Assembly: GCA_910577315.1 (NCBI GenBank)
Contig: CAJTME010000005.1
Coordinates: 95,808 to 159,807, forward strand
Origin: an uncultured Muribaculaceae bacterium
Lineage (GTDB): Bacteria > Bacteroidota > Bacteroidia > Bacteroidales > Muribaculaceae
Length of the DNA stretch: 64,000 nucleotides
Direction of reading: 5' to 3'
In this document: piece by piece, positions 8,270 to 17,307 of the stretch
How positions within the stretch are numbered: the stretch's first letter is position 1
Layout of the letters: each line of letters opens with the position of its first letter
The notes under the pieces: model-generated
Database searches by the model: none
What the model was told of the DNA's origin: nothing
The model's input: only the letters and a program-made list of their open reading frames with translations
Made by a program: the position numbers and the translations under genes

Positions 8270-11200
8270 TCACACCCCACGCCTACCCTTACGGCGGGAT
8301 ATACGCTCGTGAAGGTACTGAAACGTGACGAACAGAACCGGGACAATGAACAGCAGCGCGAGCGTGCCGAACAGCAATCCGCCGACAGTCCCGACGCCGA
8401 CCGAGACATTACCGTTGGCCCCTACCCCCGATGCGAACATCAGCGGCAACATGCCGAAAACCATAGTTGCCGAAGTCATGATTATGGGGCGGAAACGGGC
8501 TTTGGCAGCCGAAACCGCCGACGCCACCAGCCCCATACCCTCCTTGCGGCGAGCCGTTGCATATTCGGTGAGAAGGATTGCCGTCTTGGCCAAGAGGCCT
8601 ATGAGCATGATAAGGCCAATCTGCATGTAGATATTGTTTTCGATGCCCCACCACCTCGCAAACAGGAAACATCCGGCCAATCCCATGGGAACGGCGGCTA
8701 TGACTGCAAAGGGGATGGTGAGGCTCTCGTATAGGGCGCAAAGGATAAGGTAGATGAACGCGAGGCATATCGAGAAAACAAGGACGGTCGTATTGCCCGA
8801 CGCCGACTCCTCGCGCGACATGCCGCCGAACTCATATCCGTAGCCGGCAGGCAGGCACCGCGCCGCAGTTTCCTTGATGGCAGCAATCGCCTCGCCCGAA
8901 CTGTAACCCTCGCCCTGCTCGCCGAACACAGAGATGGCCGGGAACAGGTTGAAACGCGACAGGCTCTCCGAACCGTAAACGCGGCTGAGGGTGATGAAAT
9001 GCTCGAGCGGCACCATCTCGCCCGATGATGAACGCACAAACATGCTTTTGAGCGACTCGGTGTCAAGGCGGGCGTCGGGCGTGGCCTGCACCATCACGCG
9101 GTAGAGTTTCGTGAAACGGTTGAGGTTGGACGAATAGCTGCCGCCGACATAGCCCGCCAGAGTCGAGAGCACATCGGCGGGCGAAACATCGAGTTGAAGG
9201 CATTTTACAGGATCCACCTCCACCATGTATTGCGGATATTTCGTATCGAACGTGGTGTATGCCCTCGAAATTTCAGGCCGCGTGTTGAGCGAGTCGATGA
9301 ACGCCCTTGTCACGGCGAGGAGCTCGTCGGTTGTGGCGCCTTTGCGGTCCTGAACATAAAGTTCAAACCCGCTGCCGGTGCCGTAGCCGGAAATCATGGG
9401 CGATTGCGACGCACGCACCTGGGCCGACGATATGCCGGCTGTGCGGCGGTAGATTTCCTTTATCACTGCATTTATGTCGTGCCCATCGCCTTTTCGCTCG
9501 CTCCAGTCGCGGAGGCGTATGTTGAACGAACCGGCCGACGCCGACTGGTCATGGCGGGCGTTCTTGCCGGTCACACGGGAATAGATGTATATCTCGGGAA
9601 TATCCTTTATCGCATCCTCCACCTCATCCATTACCGCAGCCGTTTCCGACAGGCTGCTTCCTGGAGCCACCTGCACATTGAGGCTTATCGTGCCCATGTC
9701 CTCCTGCGGAACAAGGCCTGTCTTGGTGGTGGATACAAGCCATACCAGGCCACCTGCCGACAGCAAAAAGAGCGCAAGCACAACCCATCGGTTCTTGAAA
9801 AGAAACATCACTCCGCCCCTGTACTGGCCCACCACCGCAGTGAGCGAACGGTCAAACGCGAAATGGAAACGCTCGACAAACGACGACTTTCCGCCTCCAT
9901 CACCCGAGGGGCGCATGAGCAATGCGCTGAGCGCCGGACAAAGCGTCATGGCATTGACGAGCGATATGCCCACGGCGACGGCCATCGTCAATCCGAACTG
10001 CCGGTAGAAAGTGCCCGATGTGCCGCCCATGAAGCAAACGGGAATGAACACGGCCATGAACACCACCGTGGTGGTTATCAGCGCTGCCGACAGACCGCCC
10101 ATGGCCGAGACAGTTGCCTGGTAGGCATCGTCATGTCCCTCGTCAAACTTGGCCTGCACAGCCTCGACGACCACCACCGAGTCATCGACGACGGTGCCGA
10201 TGACAAGCACTATTGCAAAGAGGGTCAGCATGTTGAGCGTAAAGCCAACCGCATAGATGAACGCGAATGTGCCTGTCAACGACACTATAATCGACAAGGC
10301 CGGAATGAGAGTCGCTTTGAAGCTGTGCAGGAACAGGTAGACGACCAGCACCACCAACAGCAACGCTATCACCAACGTTTCCACCACCTTGTAGATGGAG
10401 GCATCCAGAAAATCCTTCGTACTCGAAATGTCTGTCAGCACGATGCCGTCGGGCAGGTCGCGGCGAATTTCTTCCATGGTGCGGTCAATCTCGGTTATGA
10501 CCTCGTTGGCGTTCGAGCCGGCAGTCTGCGCAATCATGGCGTTTGCGCCCGGATGACCGCTTGTCTCGCTCAGCATGGCGTAGTTCACCGCCCCGAGTTC
10601 AACGGTCGCCACATCTTTCAGCCTCAGCACGGTGCCGTCGGGCAATGCCCTTATGACTATATTCTCATAATCCGCCTCGTCCTCATACCGTCCCCGGTAT
10701 TTGAGCACATACTGGAACGTGTTGAGCGACTCAGCTCCAAGCGTGCCAGTGGGCGACTCAAGGTTCTGCTCGGCAAGGACCTTGTCGATGTCGGCCGGAA
10801 CGAGTCCATACTGAGACATCCTCGCCGGATCGAGCCATATGCGCATGGCATACTCGGCACTGAAAATATTCACCTCGCCAACTCCGGCAATTCGTGAAAT
10901 CTGTGGCTCGATGTTGATTTTCATGTAGTTGGTGAGGAAATTCGCATCATAGCTGTCATCGGGGCTGTAAAGCGTGATTGATTTCAGCGTGCTGTTCTGG
11001 CGCTTGCGCACGGTCACGCCGCTTTTGGTCACCTCGGCCGGCAAAAGCCCCTGGGCCGACGCCACTCGGTTCTGCACATTGACCACTGCCATATCTGCGT
11101 CGGTTCCCTGCCTGAAATAGATGGTTATGCTTGCCGTGCCCGTGTTCGTCGCCGTCGAGGTCATATACATCATGTCTTCCACGCCGTTGAGCGATTCCTC

Positions 11201-11398
11201 GAGCGGTACTATGACACTTTTAAGCACGGTCTCGGCATTCGCGCCGGTATATGTCGCGGAAACCCTGACCGTCGGAGGGGCTATGTTCGGGAATTGCTCT
11301 ATGGGAAGCTGAACCAGTCCGAGTATCCCAAGGATAACGATTAGCACAGATACCACACCGGCCAGAACCGGACGGTCGATGAACGTCTTTACTGTCAT
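8270..11398 (-). CDS. RND multidrug efflux transporter, HAE1/AcrB type
   Basis: A 1042-residue inner-membrane proton-driven pump, standard AcrB length. The ATG at 11398 gives the canonical beginning MTVKTFIDRPVLAGVVSVL, with helix 1 at about 10-30; the upstream ATG adds 17 non-hydrophobic residues. The proton-relay Asp pair is visible in helix 4 (GTVVDDSVVVVEA). Two large periplasmic loops lie where expected and the protein ends in basic residues (RISRRKGRRGV). Unusually, no membrane-fusion or TolC-like gene lies on either side: the next gene downstream is the siderophore receptor and the upstream gene diverges. Partners must be encoded elsewhere. Confidence 0.95.
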   Translation of the reverse strand: MTVKTFIDRPVLAGVVSVLIVILGILGLVQLPIEQFPNIAPPTVRVSATYTGANAETVLKSVIVPLEESLNGVEDMMYMTSTATNTGTASITIYFRQGTDADMAVVNVQNRVASAQGLLPAEVTKSGVTVRKRQNSTLKSITLYSPDDSYDANFLTNYMKINIEPQISRIAGVGEVNIFSAEYAMRIWLDPARMSQYGLVPADIDKVLAEQNLESPTGTLGAESLNTFQYVLKYRGRYEDEADYENIVIRALPDGTVLRLKDVATVELGAVNYAMLSETSGHPGANAMIAQTAGSNANEVITEIDRTMEEIRRDLPDGIVLTDISSTKDFLDASIYKVVETLVIALLLVVLVVYLFLHSFKATLIPALSIIVSLTGTFAFIYAVGFTLNMLTLFAIVLVIGTVVDDSVVVVEAVQAKFDEGHDDAYQATVSAMGGLSAALITTTVVFMAVFIPVCFMGGTSGTFYRQFGLTMAVAVGISLVNAMTLCPALSALLMRPSGDGGGKSSFVERFHFAFDRSLTAVVGQYRGGVMFLFKNRWVVLALFLLSAGGLVWLVSTTKTGLVPQEDMGTISLNVQVAPGSSLSETAAVMDEVEDAIKDIPEIYIYSRVTGKNARHDQSASAGSFNIRLRDWSERKGDGHDINAVIKEIYRRTAGISSAQVRASQSPMISGYGTGSGFELYVQDRKGATTDELLAVTRAFIDSLNTRPEISRAYTTFDTKYPQYMVEVDPVKCLQLDVSPADVLSTLAGYVGGSYSSNLNRFTKLYRVMVQATPDARLDTESLKSMFVRSSSGEMVPLEHFITLSRVYGSESLSRFNLFPAISVFGEQGEGYSSGEAIAAIKETAARCLPAGYGYEFGGMSREESASGNTTVLVFSICLAFIYLILCALYESLTIPFAVIAAVPMGLAGCFLFARWWGIENNIYMQIGLIMLIGLLAKTAILLTEYATARRKEGMGLVASAVSAAKARFRPIIMTSATMVFGMLPLMFASGVGANGNVSVGVGTVGGLLFGTLALLFIVPVLFVTFQYLHERISRRKGRRGV

Positions 11399-11533
11399 TT
11401 CAATGTGTTTTTCCGACAAAATTACGCGATTAAACTTTAAGGCCGACAATCAGTCTGTTTATAAAATGGTCAACGGCACCGAAGCGATGGTCAACGGGCA
11501 TTATCAACGCTATCGTTTTAATTATAAATTACT

Positions 11534-11541
11534 TAACTTTG
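11534..11541 (+). promoter_or_regulatory. -7 element before the LytS-type kinase
   Basis: TAACTTTG fits TAnnTTTG exactly and lies 27 bases before the start codon. The divergent gap 11399-11568 also holds a near-direct repeat (ATGGTCAACGG at about 11466 and 11488) of unknown meaning. Confidence 0.6.
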
Positions 11542-11568
11542 CAATCAAGAATACACCGGTACTGACAG

Positions 11569-12582
11569 ATGAAAAATGTATCGCTCTGCATCGACATCGC
11601 TTTCTGCGCGATTGTATTGCCTGCCATGGCAATAATTTTCCCAGTTGAGCGGTGGTTCCACTATTTTCCATGGTATGTTACAACCGTGGGAATCTGGCTC
11701 TATGCCCTATACTTCGCCAACAGGCTCATCACCGTGCCGATGCTGTTCAAGCACGGAAAAAAACGCGCGGGCGCCCTGGCTCTGATTGTCATCTCGTTCG
11801 GCATCACCTACTACCTGTCGCAAATAACCCTTTACGACCCCAAGCCGAGTGTGTTCGACACCGGTATTACCCGGGTGCTCCCCAACATCCAGCAATATCA
11901 ACAGGCGGTATGGTCGCTGTTCATGATTGTGGAAGTGTTCAGCTTTGCCGTTGGACTGCTCACCCAGGCCAACCTGCAGAAATCACGGCGCCGCGCAGTC
12001 GAAGCCGAACGCGACCGCGCCGAAATCGAACTCTACAAGGCCCAGATCAAGCCTCACTTCATGTTCAACACGCTCAACTCGCTATACGGCCTGTTCCTCA
12101 CCCACGATGGCAAAGCGCTCGAATCACTGGAAAAATTCATTTCCATGATGCGCTACATACACACAGCCTCGCTGCGCGACCATGTGCCACTGGCCGACGA
12201 AGCCGACTACATCTCGCGCTACGTGGAGCTGCAGTCGCTGCGCCTCAACGGAATGACCGCAGTCACGCTCGACATCGACATCCGCGACAACGCCCTCCCC
12301 GTCCCGCCGATGCTACTGGTGACCTTCGTCGAGAACTGCTTCAAACACGGCGTGTCACCCATCGAAAAAAGCGACATAAACATATCCCTGAAAGAAAAAG
12401 ACGGATACCTGCGGTTCTCAACCAGCAACCGAATATTTCCCGTAAAACGTATCGGCGAGCACATGGGAATCGAAAACTGCCGCCGGCGCCTACGCCTGCT
12501 CTATCCCGACAGGCACTCTCTGGAAATCAAAGACAACGGAATCCGTTATGACGTCAAACTCAACATCAATCTGCAACCATGA
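11569..12582 (+). CDS. LytS/YehU-type sensor histidine kinase
   Basis: 337 residues. Four hydrophobic segments span roughly 8-120, with a further one near 105-128 before a cytoplasmic helix. The His_kinase (PF06580) core follows: phospho-acceptor His163 in QIKPHFMFNTLNSL, then the N box FVENCFKHG and a degenerate ATP lid near GIENCRRRLR. It has no periplasmic sensor domain of any size, so the stimulus is probably sensed in or near the membrane. It overlaps the next gene (response regulator) by four bases (ATGA), giving translational coupling. The whole three-gene unit (kinase, regulator, PepSY-like protein) looks like one transcript. Confidence 0.92.
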   Translation: MKNVSLCIDIAFCAIVLPAMAIIFPVERWFHYFPWYVTTVGIWLYALYFANRLITVPMLFKHGKKRAGALALIVISFGITYYLSQITLYDPKPSVFDTGITRVLPNIQQYQQAVWSLFMIVEVFSFAVGLLTQANLQKSRRRAVEAERDRAEIELYKAQIKPHFMFNTLNSLYGLFLTHDGKALESLEKFISMMRYIHTASLRDHVPLADEADYISRYVELQSLRLNGMTAVTLDIDIRDNALPVPPMLLVTFVENCFKHGVSPIEKSDINISLKEKDGYLRFSTSNRIFPVKRIGEHMGIENCRRRLRLLYPDRHSLEIKDNGIRYDVKLNINLQP

Positions 12583-13280
12583 TCAAATGTGTGGCCATAG
12601 ACGACGAGCCAATCGCCCTCAGCATAATACGCGAATACTGCAACAGATACGGCAACATTGACCTCCAATGTTTCACATCGCCGGTGGCAGGGATGGAATG
12701 TGTCATGTCCTCCCGTCCCGACATTGTGTTCCTCGACATCGAGATGAACTCCCACAACGGCATCGAGCTCGCCAAGCAGCTGCCGCCGGACACTTGCCTG
12801 ATTTTCACAACAGCCTTCTCAAACTATGCCATCGACGGCTTCAACGTCGATGCGGTCGACTTCCTGCAAAAGCCAATCTTCTATCCCCGCTTTGAACGTG
12901 CCATGGAGAAGGCACGCAAATTCATGGCGCTGCCCGACAACGACGCTGTGACGGGAACCATCGCCTTGAAATCCGAGCACAAGAACGTAATAATCAACTT
13001 TAAGGACATCGTGGTAATCGAGGCAATGGACAACTATGTCAAGATTTTCCGCCGCGACCTGCCCACAATCGTCTCACAAATCACGATGAAAGAAGTGGAG
13101 GGCATGCTGCCCGCCAGCGGATTCATGCGCGTCCACCGCTCGTTCATCGTGTCTCTGTCGGCAGTCGACAAATATTCCAACCGCACCATATATCTCAGCA
13201 GCCATCCACGCCCCATCCCCGTGGGACGCAAATACATACAGGCGTTCAACAATCTCAACAATATTTTCCAAAAAAAATAA
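12579..13280 (+). CDS. LytTR response regulator
   Basis: 233 residues: a receiver domain (1-120) with the acidic pair D9/D10 (AIDDEP), phospho-acceptor D53 (FLDIEM) and the conserved Lys in LQKPI, then a LytTR DNA-binding domain (about 130-233) with typical FIRVHRSFIVS-like and VGRKY segments (here FMRVHRSFIVS, PVGRKY). It should control transcription after phosphorylation by the kinase encoded just upstream. LytTR regulators usually bind paired direct repeats; none is obvious before the kinase gene. Confidence 0.95.
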   Translation: MIKCVAIDDEPIALSIIREYCNRYGNIDLQCFTSPVAGMECVMSSRPDIVFLDIEMNSHNGIELAKQLPPDTCLIFTTAFSNYAIDGFNVDAVDFLQKPIFYPRFERAMEKARKFMALPDNDAVTGTIALKSEHKNVIINFKDIVVIEAMDNYVKIFRRDLPTIVSQITMKEVEGMLPASGFMRVHRSFIVSLSAVDKYSNRTIYLSSHPRPIPVGRKYIQAFNNLNNIFQKK

Positions 13281-13282
13281 AA

Positions 13283-13735
13283 ATGAAGAAAATCCCAGCT
13301 CTCATCATCGCCGCAATCGTGGCTTCGGCATCAGCCACCATGCAGGCCGGCACTCCCATCCTGCAATCAGAACTGCCCAAGGCAGCCCTGACATTCATCG
13401 CCAAGCATTTCCCCAACGACAAAGTTAGAAAAGCTGAGAAAGACAACGGTCGCCGCGGCACGGAATATGAGGTTGACCTCGCCGGCGGTGCCGAAATCGA
13501 CTTCCGCTCCGATGGCGAATGGAAAGAGGTGAAGGCCGCCAAGGGCTCAGCCGTGCCAGCCGCAATCATACCCTCGGCAATCGCCAAATACGTAAAGGCC
13601 AACTTCAGCGGACAAACCATCGTTGAAATCTCGCGCAAACGCGGCGGATACGAAGTGGAACTTTCCAACGGCACAGAGCTCAAGCTCACCGAGGACGCCA
13701 AACCCATGCCCGCACGCCAGGGCCGTCCCCATTGA
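13283..13735 (+). CDS. PepSY-like (DUF2874) periplasmic protein
   Basis: 150 residues with a cleavable signal peptide (MKKIPALIIAAIVASASATMQA) and two repeats of the small PepSY-like fold: about 30-85 (LPKAALTFIAKHF ... EYEVDLAGGAEIDFRSDGEW) and 95-140 (IPSAIAKYVKANF ... GYEVELSNGTELKLTEDAK). The family is common in Bacteroidota periplasms; a role in sensing or inhibiting a partner is plausible but unproven. It starts two bases after the regulator stop, so it is the third gene of the two-component operon and could be an accessory sensor. Confidence 0.85.
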   Translation: MKKIPALIIAAIVASASATMQAGTPILQSELPKAALTFIAKHFPNDKVRKAEKDNGRRGTEYEVDLAGGAEIDFRSDGEWKEVKAAKGSAVPAAIIPSAIAKYVKANFSGQTIVEISRKRGGYEVELSNGTELKLTEDAKPMPARQGRPH

Positions 13736-13759
13736 TCTGGCTCCCCATCTCAACCCATC

Positions 13760-13819
13760 GCGGCATCCGTCACGCCGGACAATCGCAAGATTCGGCTCAA
13801 CGGATGCCGCCGTTTTTTT
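13760..13819 (+). terminator. Intrinsic terminator of the LytS-LytTR operon
   Basis: GCGGCATCCG (13760-13769) pairs with CGGATGCCGC (13801-13810), followed by CG and seven T. The T tract also supplies the -33 box of the next promoter. Confidence 0.85.
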
Positions 13820-13847
13820 GCCAATCGGATATTTTGACGTAATTTTG
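13817..13847 (+). promoter_or_regulatory. Full -33/-7 promoter of the DUF3667 gene
   Basis: TTTG (13817-13820), a 19-base spacer and TAATTTTG (13840-13847) match the Bacteroidota primary-sigma consensus at both boxes. The start codon lies only nine bases after the -7 box, so the leader is very short or absent. Confidence 0.8.
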
Positions 13848-13855
13848 CCGACAGA

Positions 13856-14626
13856 ATGAGTGCGCGAAAAAACAGACGGCTGTGTTTGAACTGCGGCAAC
13901 AAGGCCGCGGGCAATTTCTGCCCGCACTGCGGACAGCCCACCTCCACTGCACGGCTGTCAACCCCATCGTTCTTAGGACAGACCCTAATCAACCTACTGC
14001 GCCTCAACCGCGGGTTCCTGTTCACGGCCGGGCGCCTCGTGTGGAAGCCGTGGACTGTCATCCGCGATTACATCCACGGGCGCCGCGTCAACTACACCGC
14101 CCCGGTGCAGATGCTGATTCTGCTTTGCCTCGTACGCCTTGTCCTCACCGGCCTTTTGAATCTGGAAAAAGGCATCGATAATTTCGTCGAACTCTCCATA
14201 CTCAAATCCGGCTCTTTGTCGGCCGAAGCCATCAATACCGTGGTGAGGTTCTATCTCTCGTCCCCCACCCTCCAGTACCTCACCATATTCCTGCCCTGCG
14301 CCATAGCCGCCAGGCTGGTTTATAAGAAACAAGGCTCCCGACGGTTCAACACCGCCGAATATCTCGTCGCAACCATTTATATGGCCGACGCAATGCTCAC
14401 GTTCGATATCCTGACCATGCCGGTCGACCTACTGCTTCCCGACATTTCCGCCCTGCTCAATTTCCTCTACATAGCGACGATGTCGGCCATCACACTCACA
14501 AAAGCATTCCCCACAGCCCGCCTCAAGACCGCAGGCCTCCTGCTCAAATTCAGCCTCACCGTCACTCTCCTATATCTAATCATCTTAGTGGCGCTCTGCA
14601 TCGCAATCGCCAGCATTATTTCCTGA
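13856..14626 (+). CDS. DUF3667 membrane protein with N-terminal zinc ribbon
   Basis: 256 residues. The N-terminus carries a zinc ribbon (C10-x2-C13 and C22-x2-C25 in CPHCGQ), then the DUF3667 signature around LNRGFLFTAGRLVWKPWTVIRDYIHGRR written in part (TVIRDYIHGRR) and about five hydrophobic segments from 80 to 255. The family is found in Bacteroidota envelopes and has no assigned function. It ends two bases before the next gene, so both are probably cotranscribed. Confidence 0.85.
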   Translation: MSARKNRRLCLNCGNKAAGNFCPHCGQPTSTARLSTPSFLGQTLINLLRLNRGFLFTAGRLVWKPWTVIRDYIHGRRVNYTAPVQMLILLCLVRLVLTGLLNLEKGIDNFVELSILKSGSLSAEAINTVVRFYLSSPTLQYLTIFLPCAIAARLVYKKQGSRRFNTAEYLVATIYMADAMLTFDILTMPVDLLLPDISALLNFLYIATMSAITLTKAFPTARLKTAGLLLKFSLTVTLLYLIILVALCIAIASIIS

Positions 14627-14628
14627 CC

Positions 14629-15309
14629 ATGAATACACTTGGAACCACTCATCCCTATTTCATCATAGAGGTGACGGCCGAACAGCAAGCTTATGCAAAA
14701 AGCCTCGTCGAATACTCCATTGCCAACCACCCGGTAAAAGACATCTTCGCAGACGACCCGGACGGAAAACGGCGTCAATTTGAATTCCGATACACCGGCA
14801 CCCTCGGAGAGGTGGTCTTTGCCGACGCCTACCGCCTGCAGCGCCCCACCCGTTCGTTCGGCGCCGTCGACGGCCAGGATTTCGGCCAGGACTTCCTCCT
14901 TGATTTCGAAGGAACTCCCGTATCGATTGACGTAAAGTCCATGCACCGCAAGGCCAATCAGTTCATGGAAAACTACGTGCTGAACATCCCGGCCTACCAG
15001 CTTCACAAAAGCATAAGCCTCACCAACTATTATTTCTGCATCAACCTCAACGAATACCTCGGAAAGACATTCGCCTCGTTCCTCGGCCTCGTTGACAAAA
15101 AGGATGTGATTGACGGCAAGGTCGGCGATTTATTCCTGGCCGGTACCCAGCGCATAAGACAGGACAATACAACCTTTCGGTTCGCCCGCGACACATATGA
15201 GATAATGTTCCGGCATTTCATCGTTCCGCCTGTCACGCCCCACATCCAGGCCATGCCCGGATTCCGTTATGCGTTGCTGTCGCCCGGCCGTCCCGACAAC
15301 CGCTATTGA
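14629..15309 (+). CDS. Uncharacterised protein with a possible PD-(D/E)xK nuclease core
   Basis: 226 soluble residues with no signal peptide and no family I recognise. Between 57 and 103 the order of acidic residues and predicted strands resembles the PD-(D/E)xK fold: E61 in a helix (GTLGEVVFADAY), D88 (FGQDFLLDF) and D101-V102-K103 after a strand (VSIDVKSM), i.e. D-x12-D-x-K. The C-terminal half (YYFCINLN, TYEIMFRHF) looks like more alpha/beta structure. It follows the DUF3667 gene by two bases. A nuclease role is inference only; the motif is short enough to occur by chance. Confidence 0.6.
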   Translation: MNTLGTTHPYFIIEVTAEQQAYAKSLVEYSIANHPVKDIFADDPDGKRRQFEFRYTGTLGEVVFADAYRLQRPTRSFGAVDGQDFGQDFLLDFEGTPVSIDVKSMHRKANQFMENYVLNIPAYQLHKSISLTNYYFCINLNEYLGKTFASFLGLVDKKDVIDGKVGDLFLAGTQRIRQDNTTFRFARDTYEIMFRHFIVPPVTPHIQAMPGFRYALLSPGRPDNRY

Positions 15310-15351
15310 CACCCCCGCGCGACTGCCATCTAAATTTAACATTTATTAATA

Positions 15352-15389
15352 GGGGGGGGTAGATAGCATGAAATAATTTTGTAATTTTG
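15352..15389 (+). promoter_or_regulatory. Promoter with a G8 tract next to the -33 position
   Basis: TAATTTTG (15382-15389) is a full -7 match 24 bases before the next start codon. Eight consecutive G (15352-15359) end where the -33 box would begin, and no TTTG is present there. A change in tract length would alter promoter spacing. Confidence 0.6.
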
Positions 15390-15412
15390 CGCAAACACAA
15401 ACAAATTAAATC

Positions 15413-16033
15413 ATGAATAGAGCTTTCCTGCCACTCTCTTGTATTTTACTTGCGTTTGTAGCGTCCGCTCAACAAATTGATTTAAACGGACAAGACTACA
15501 AAGAATTGCAGTTCCCATTAACCGAGGCTGATACCAAGGCACCGTTCTTCTATTTCAATGATGAATGGATTCCGGGAGCGAACATCCAGACAGTGCCACC
15601 CGAGCAAATTCAAGGCGCACAGATAAAAGATGATGAATACGGCAACCGTTCTGTGTTCCTGACCGTATCCCAGGAAACACTTGACAAAATAAAAGCAGAC
15701 AGCAAGAAAAAGTTCATCAATCTCGATCCTATCTGCGAGTTTCCCGGAGGCAATGGCAACTTGATTGAATGGATAAAAGAAAACATCCACATCCCAAGTT
15801 CGCTTGAAGGACACGTACGTGTTATAGCAGGCATGACCATTATGCCTGATGGAACCGTAACCGACGCAAAAATAATCAAACCGAGCACCAACGACGACGC
15901 CAACCAAGAAGCACTTCGATTAGTGAACGCCCTTCCTAAATTCAATGTAAAATACTGCACGCCACACAAAGCGCCCCTCCGCTACCTCCTCCCCATTACC
16001 TTCACCTCCCCCGGCACAATATTGATACGCTGA
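15413..16033 (+). CDS. Secreted protein with TonB C-terminal-like domain
   Basis: 206 residues: signal peptide (about 1-19, ending VASA), a unique region, then a TonB-C-like domain (about 105-200) recognisable from FPGGNGNLIEWIKENI, the strand GMTIMPDGTVTDAKII and the helix EALRLVNALPKF. There is no N-terminal transmembrane anchor or Pro-rich linker, so it is not a working TonB energy transducer; such stand-alone domains occur in Bacteroidota as periplasmic proteins of unknown role. Its base composition is AT-richer than its neighbours, hinting at separate origin. Confidence 0.8.
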   Translation: MNRAFLPLSCILLAFVASAQQIDLNGQDYKELQFPLTEADTKAPFFYFNDEWIPGANIQTVPPEQIQGAQIKDDEYGNRSVFLTVSQETLDKIKADSKKKFINLDPICEFPGGNGNLIEWIKENIHIPSSLEGHVRVIAGMTIMPDGTVTDAKIIKPSTNDDANQEALRLVNALPKFNVKYCTPHKAPLRYLLPITFTSPGTILIR

Positions 16034-16144
16034 CTGCCAAAACCGCCTTGCACTTTCAGCTGAAAATTCGTAACTTTACGCACAAGCGAACAAAGCTCTC
16101 GAACGAGCCAGCAACTCAAATCAAAAAAACTTTTCCGAAGTGAT

Positions 16145-17284
16145 ATGAACAAACTGATTCCAATCCTTATCTGCATCTTGGCATCATGCGTCGGGATGGA
16201 CGCACAGGAGACGATGCGCGTTGAGACACATCGGTTCAACTCGCCAGATTTCCCGTTTGAGCGGGAGATATTCGTCTGCACCCCTCAGTATTACGATGAA
16301 CACGACCAGTCGGAAATCGACGTGATATATGTATTCGACTCGCAATGGCGGTCACACTTTGCCCTGGTTTACGGGCTGTTGGCCGAGATACAGGTTGAGG
16401 GCGAGGACAATATTCCGTTCATCGTTGTGGGAATTCCGTCGCCGACGAGCAAAGACTACTGCCGCAGCAACGACTTCCTGCCGGTTCCGACCACAGTAGA
16501 ATACCAATCGCCCTATTACGGCAACTACGAGAATTTCAAAAAGTTCATCCGCGAGGACGTGATGCCATACATCGACGCCAATTACCGCACCTCGGGCCAC
16601 ACTCTCGCCATCGGCCATTCGCTCGGGGCATCCTTCGTGCTGAACGCCCTTGTGTCGGAAGGGCTGTTTGACGACTACTTCGCCCTGTCGCCCAACTTCA
16701 TGGAAGACAACAACAAGTTTGCCGATGACTTCATGAACTATGATTTCAACAACGGAAAGCCAAGGTTCATGTTCCTCACCATGGCCAATGAGACATTTGT
16801 AGACACCGACGGACGGGAGCGATGGCGCGCGGCGTGGGATCTCGTGAAGTCGCATATCGAGAACACGGAATATCCCGATTATATCAAGATGTTTGTGATG
16901 GAATATCCCGACTATTCACACATGCGCAGCTACGTCGAGTGCCTGATGGACGGCCTGCCTCTCTATGGCATGTACCGCCACAACACAGCATTTGCCAACG
17001 ATGAGGTGCATCCGGTGCATATCGAGCTTGAATGCCCGTGGGCCGATGGCGATGTGTTCATCACCGGCAACCAGGCGCCCCTTGCCGACTGGAATCCTCA
17101 GGGCATAAAAATGGACAAGGTCAATGACACCACCTACTCCATCGACCTTGAACTCAAGCTTCCCGCCGAGTTCAAGTTCACCCAGGGCAGCTGGGAAAAA
17201 CAGATTACGCCAGGAAACGCCTATGTAGGCAACCTCCGCATTCATCACCCCGACAAAGCCAGCAAACATTACGTCGCCCAGTAA
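16145..17284 (+). CDS. Esterase (PF00756-like) with C-terminal starch-binding-like domain
   Basis: 379 residues. The N-terminus is a signal sequence with a possible lipobox (LASC, Cys15). The alpha/beta hydrolase core has the nucleophile elbow GHSLGAS (Ser159) and a likely catalytic His258 (DYSHMRSY). Residues 290-379 form a beta domain reminiscent of CBM20/CBM48 (DVFITGNQAPLADWNP, EFKFTQGSWEKQ). Related enzymes include IroE/Fes-like siderophore esterases and carbohydrate esterases; with a glycan-binding-like tail and no glycan cluster nearby, the substrate is open. A near-consensus -7 box (TAACTTTA, about 16064-16071) lies upstream. Confidence 0.8.
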   Translation: MNKLIPILICILASCVGMDAQETMRVETHRFNSPDFPFEREIFVCTPQYYDEHDQSEIDVIYVFDSQWRSHFALVYGLLAEIQVEGEDNIPFIVVGIPSPTSKDYCRSNDFLPVPTTVEYQSPYYGNYENFKKFIREDVMPYIDANYRTSGHTLAIGHSLGASFVLNALVSEGLFDDYFALSPNFMEDNNKFADDFMNYDFNNGKPRFMFLTMANETFVDTDGRERWRAAWDLVKSHIENTEYPDYIKMFVMEYPDYSHMRSYVECLMDGLPLYGMYRHNTAFANDEVHPVHIELECPWADGDVFITGNQAPLADWNPQGIKMDKVNDTTYSIDLELKLPAEFKFTQGSWEKQITPGNAYVGNLRIHHPDKASKHYVAQ

Positions 17285-17307
17285 CAGCCCTCTGTTTCGC
17301 ATCATCT

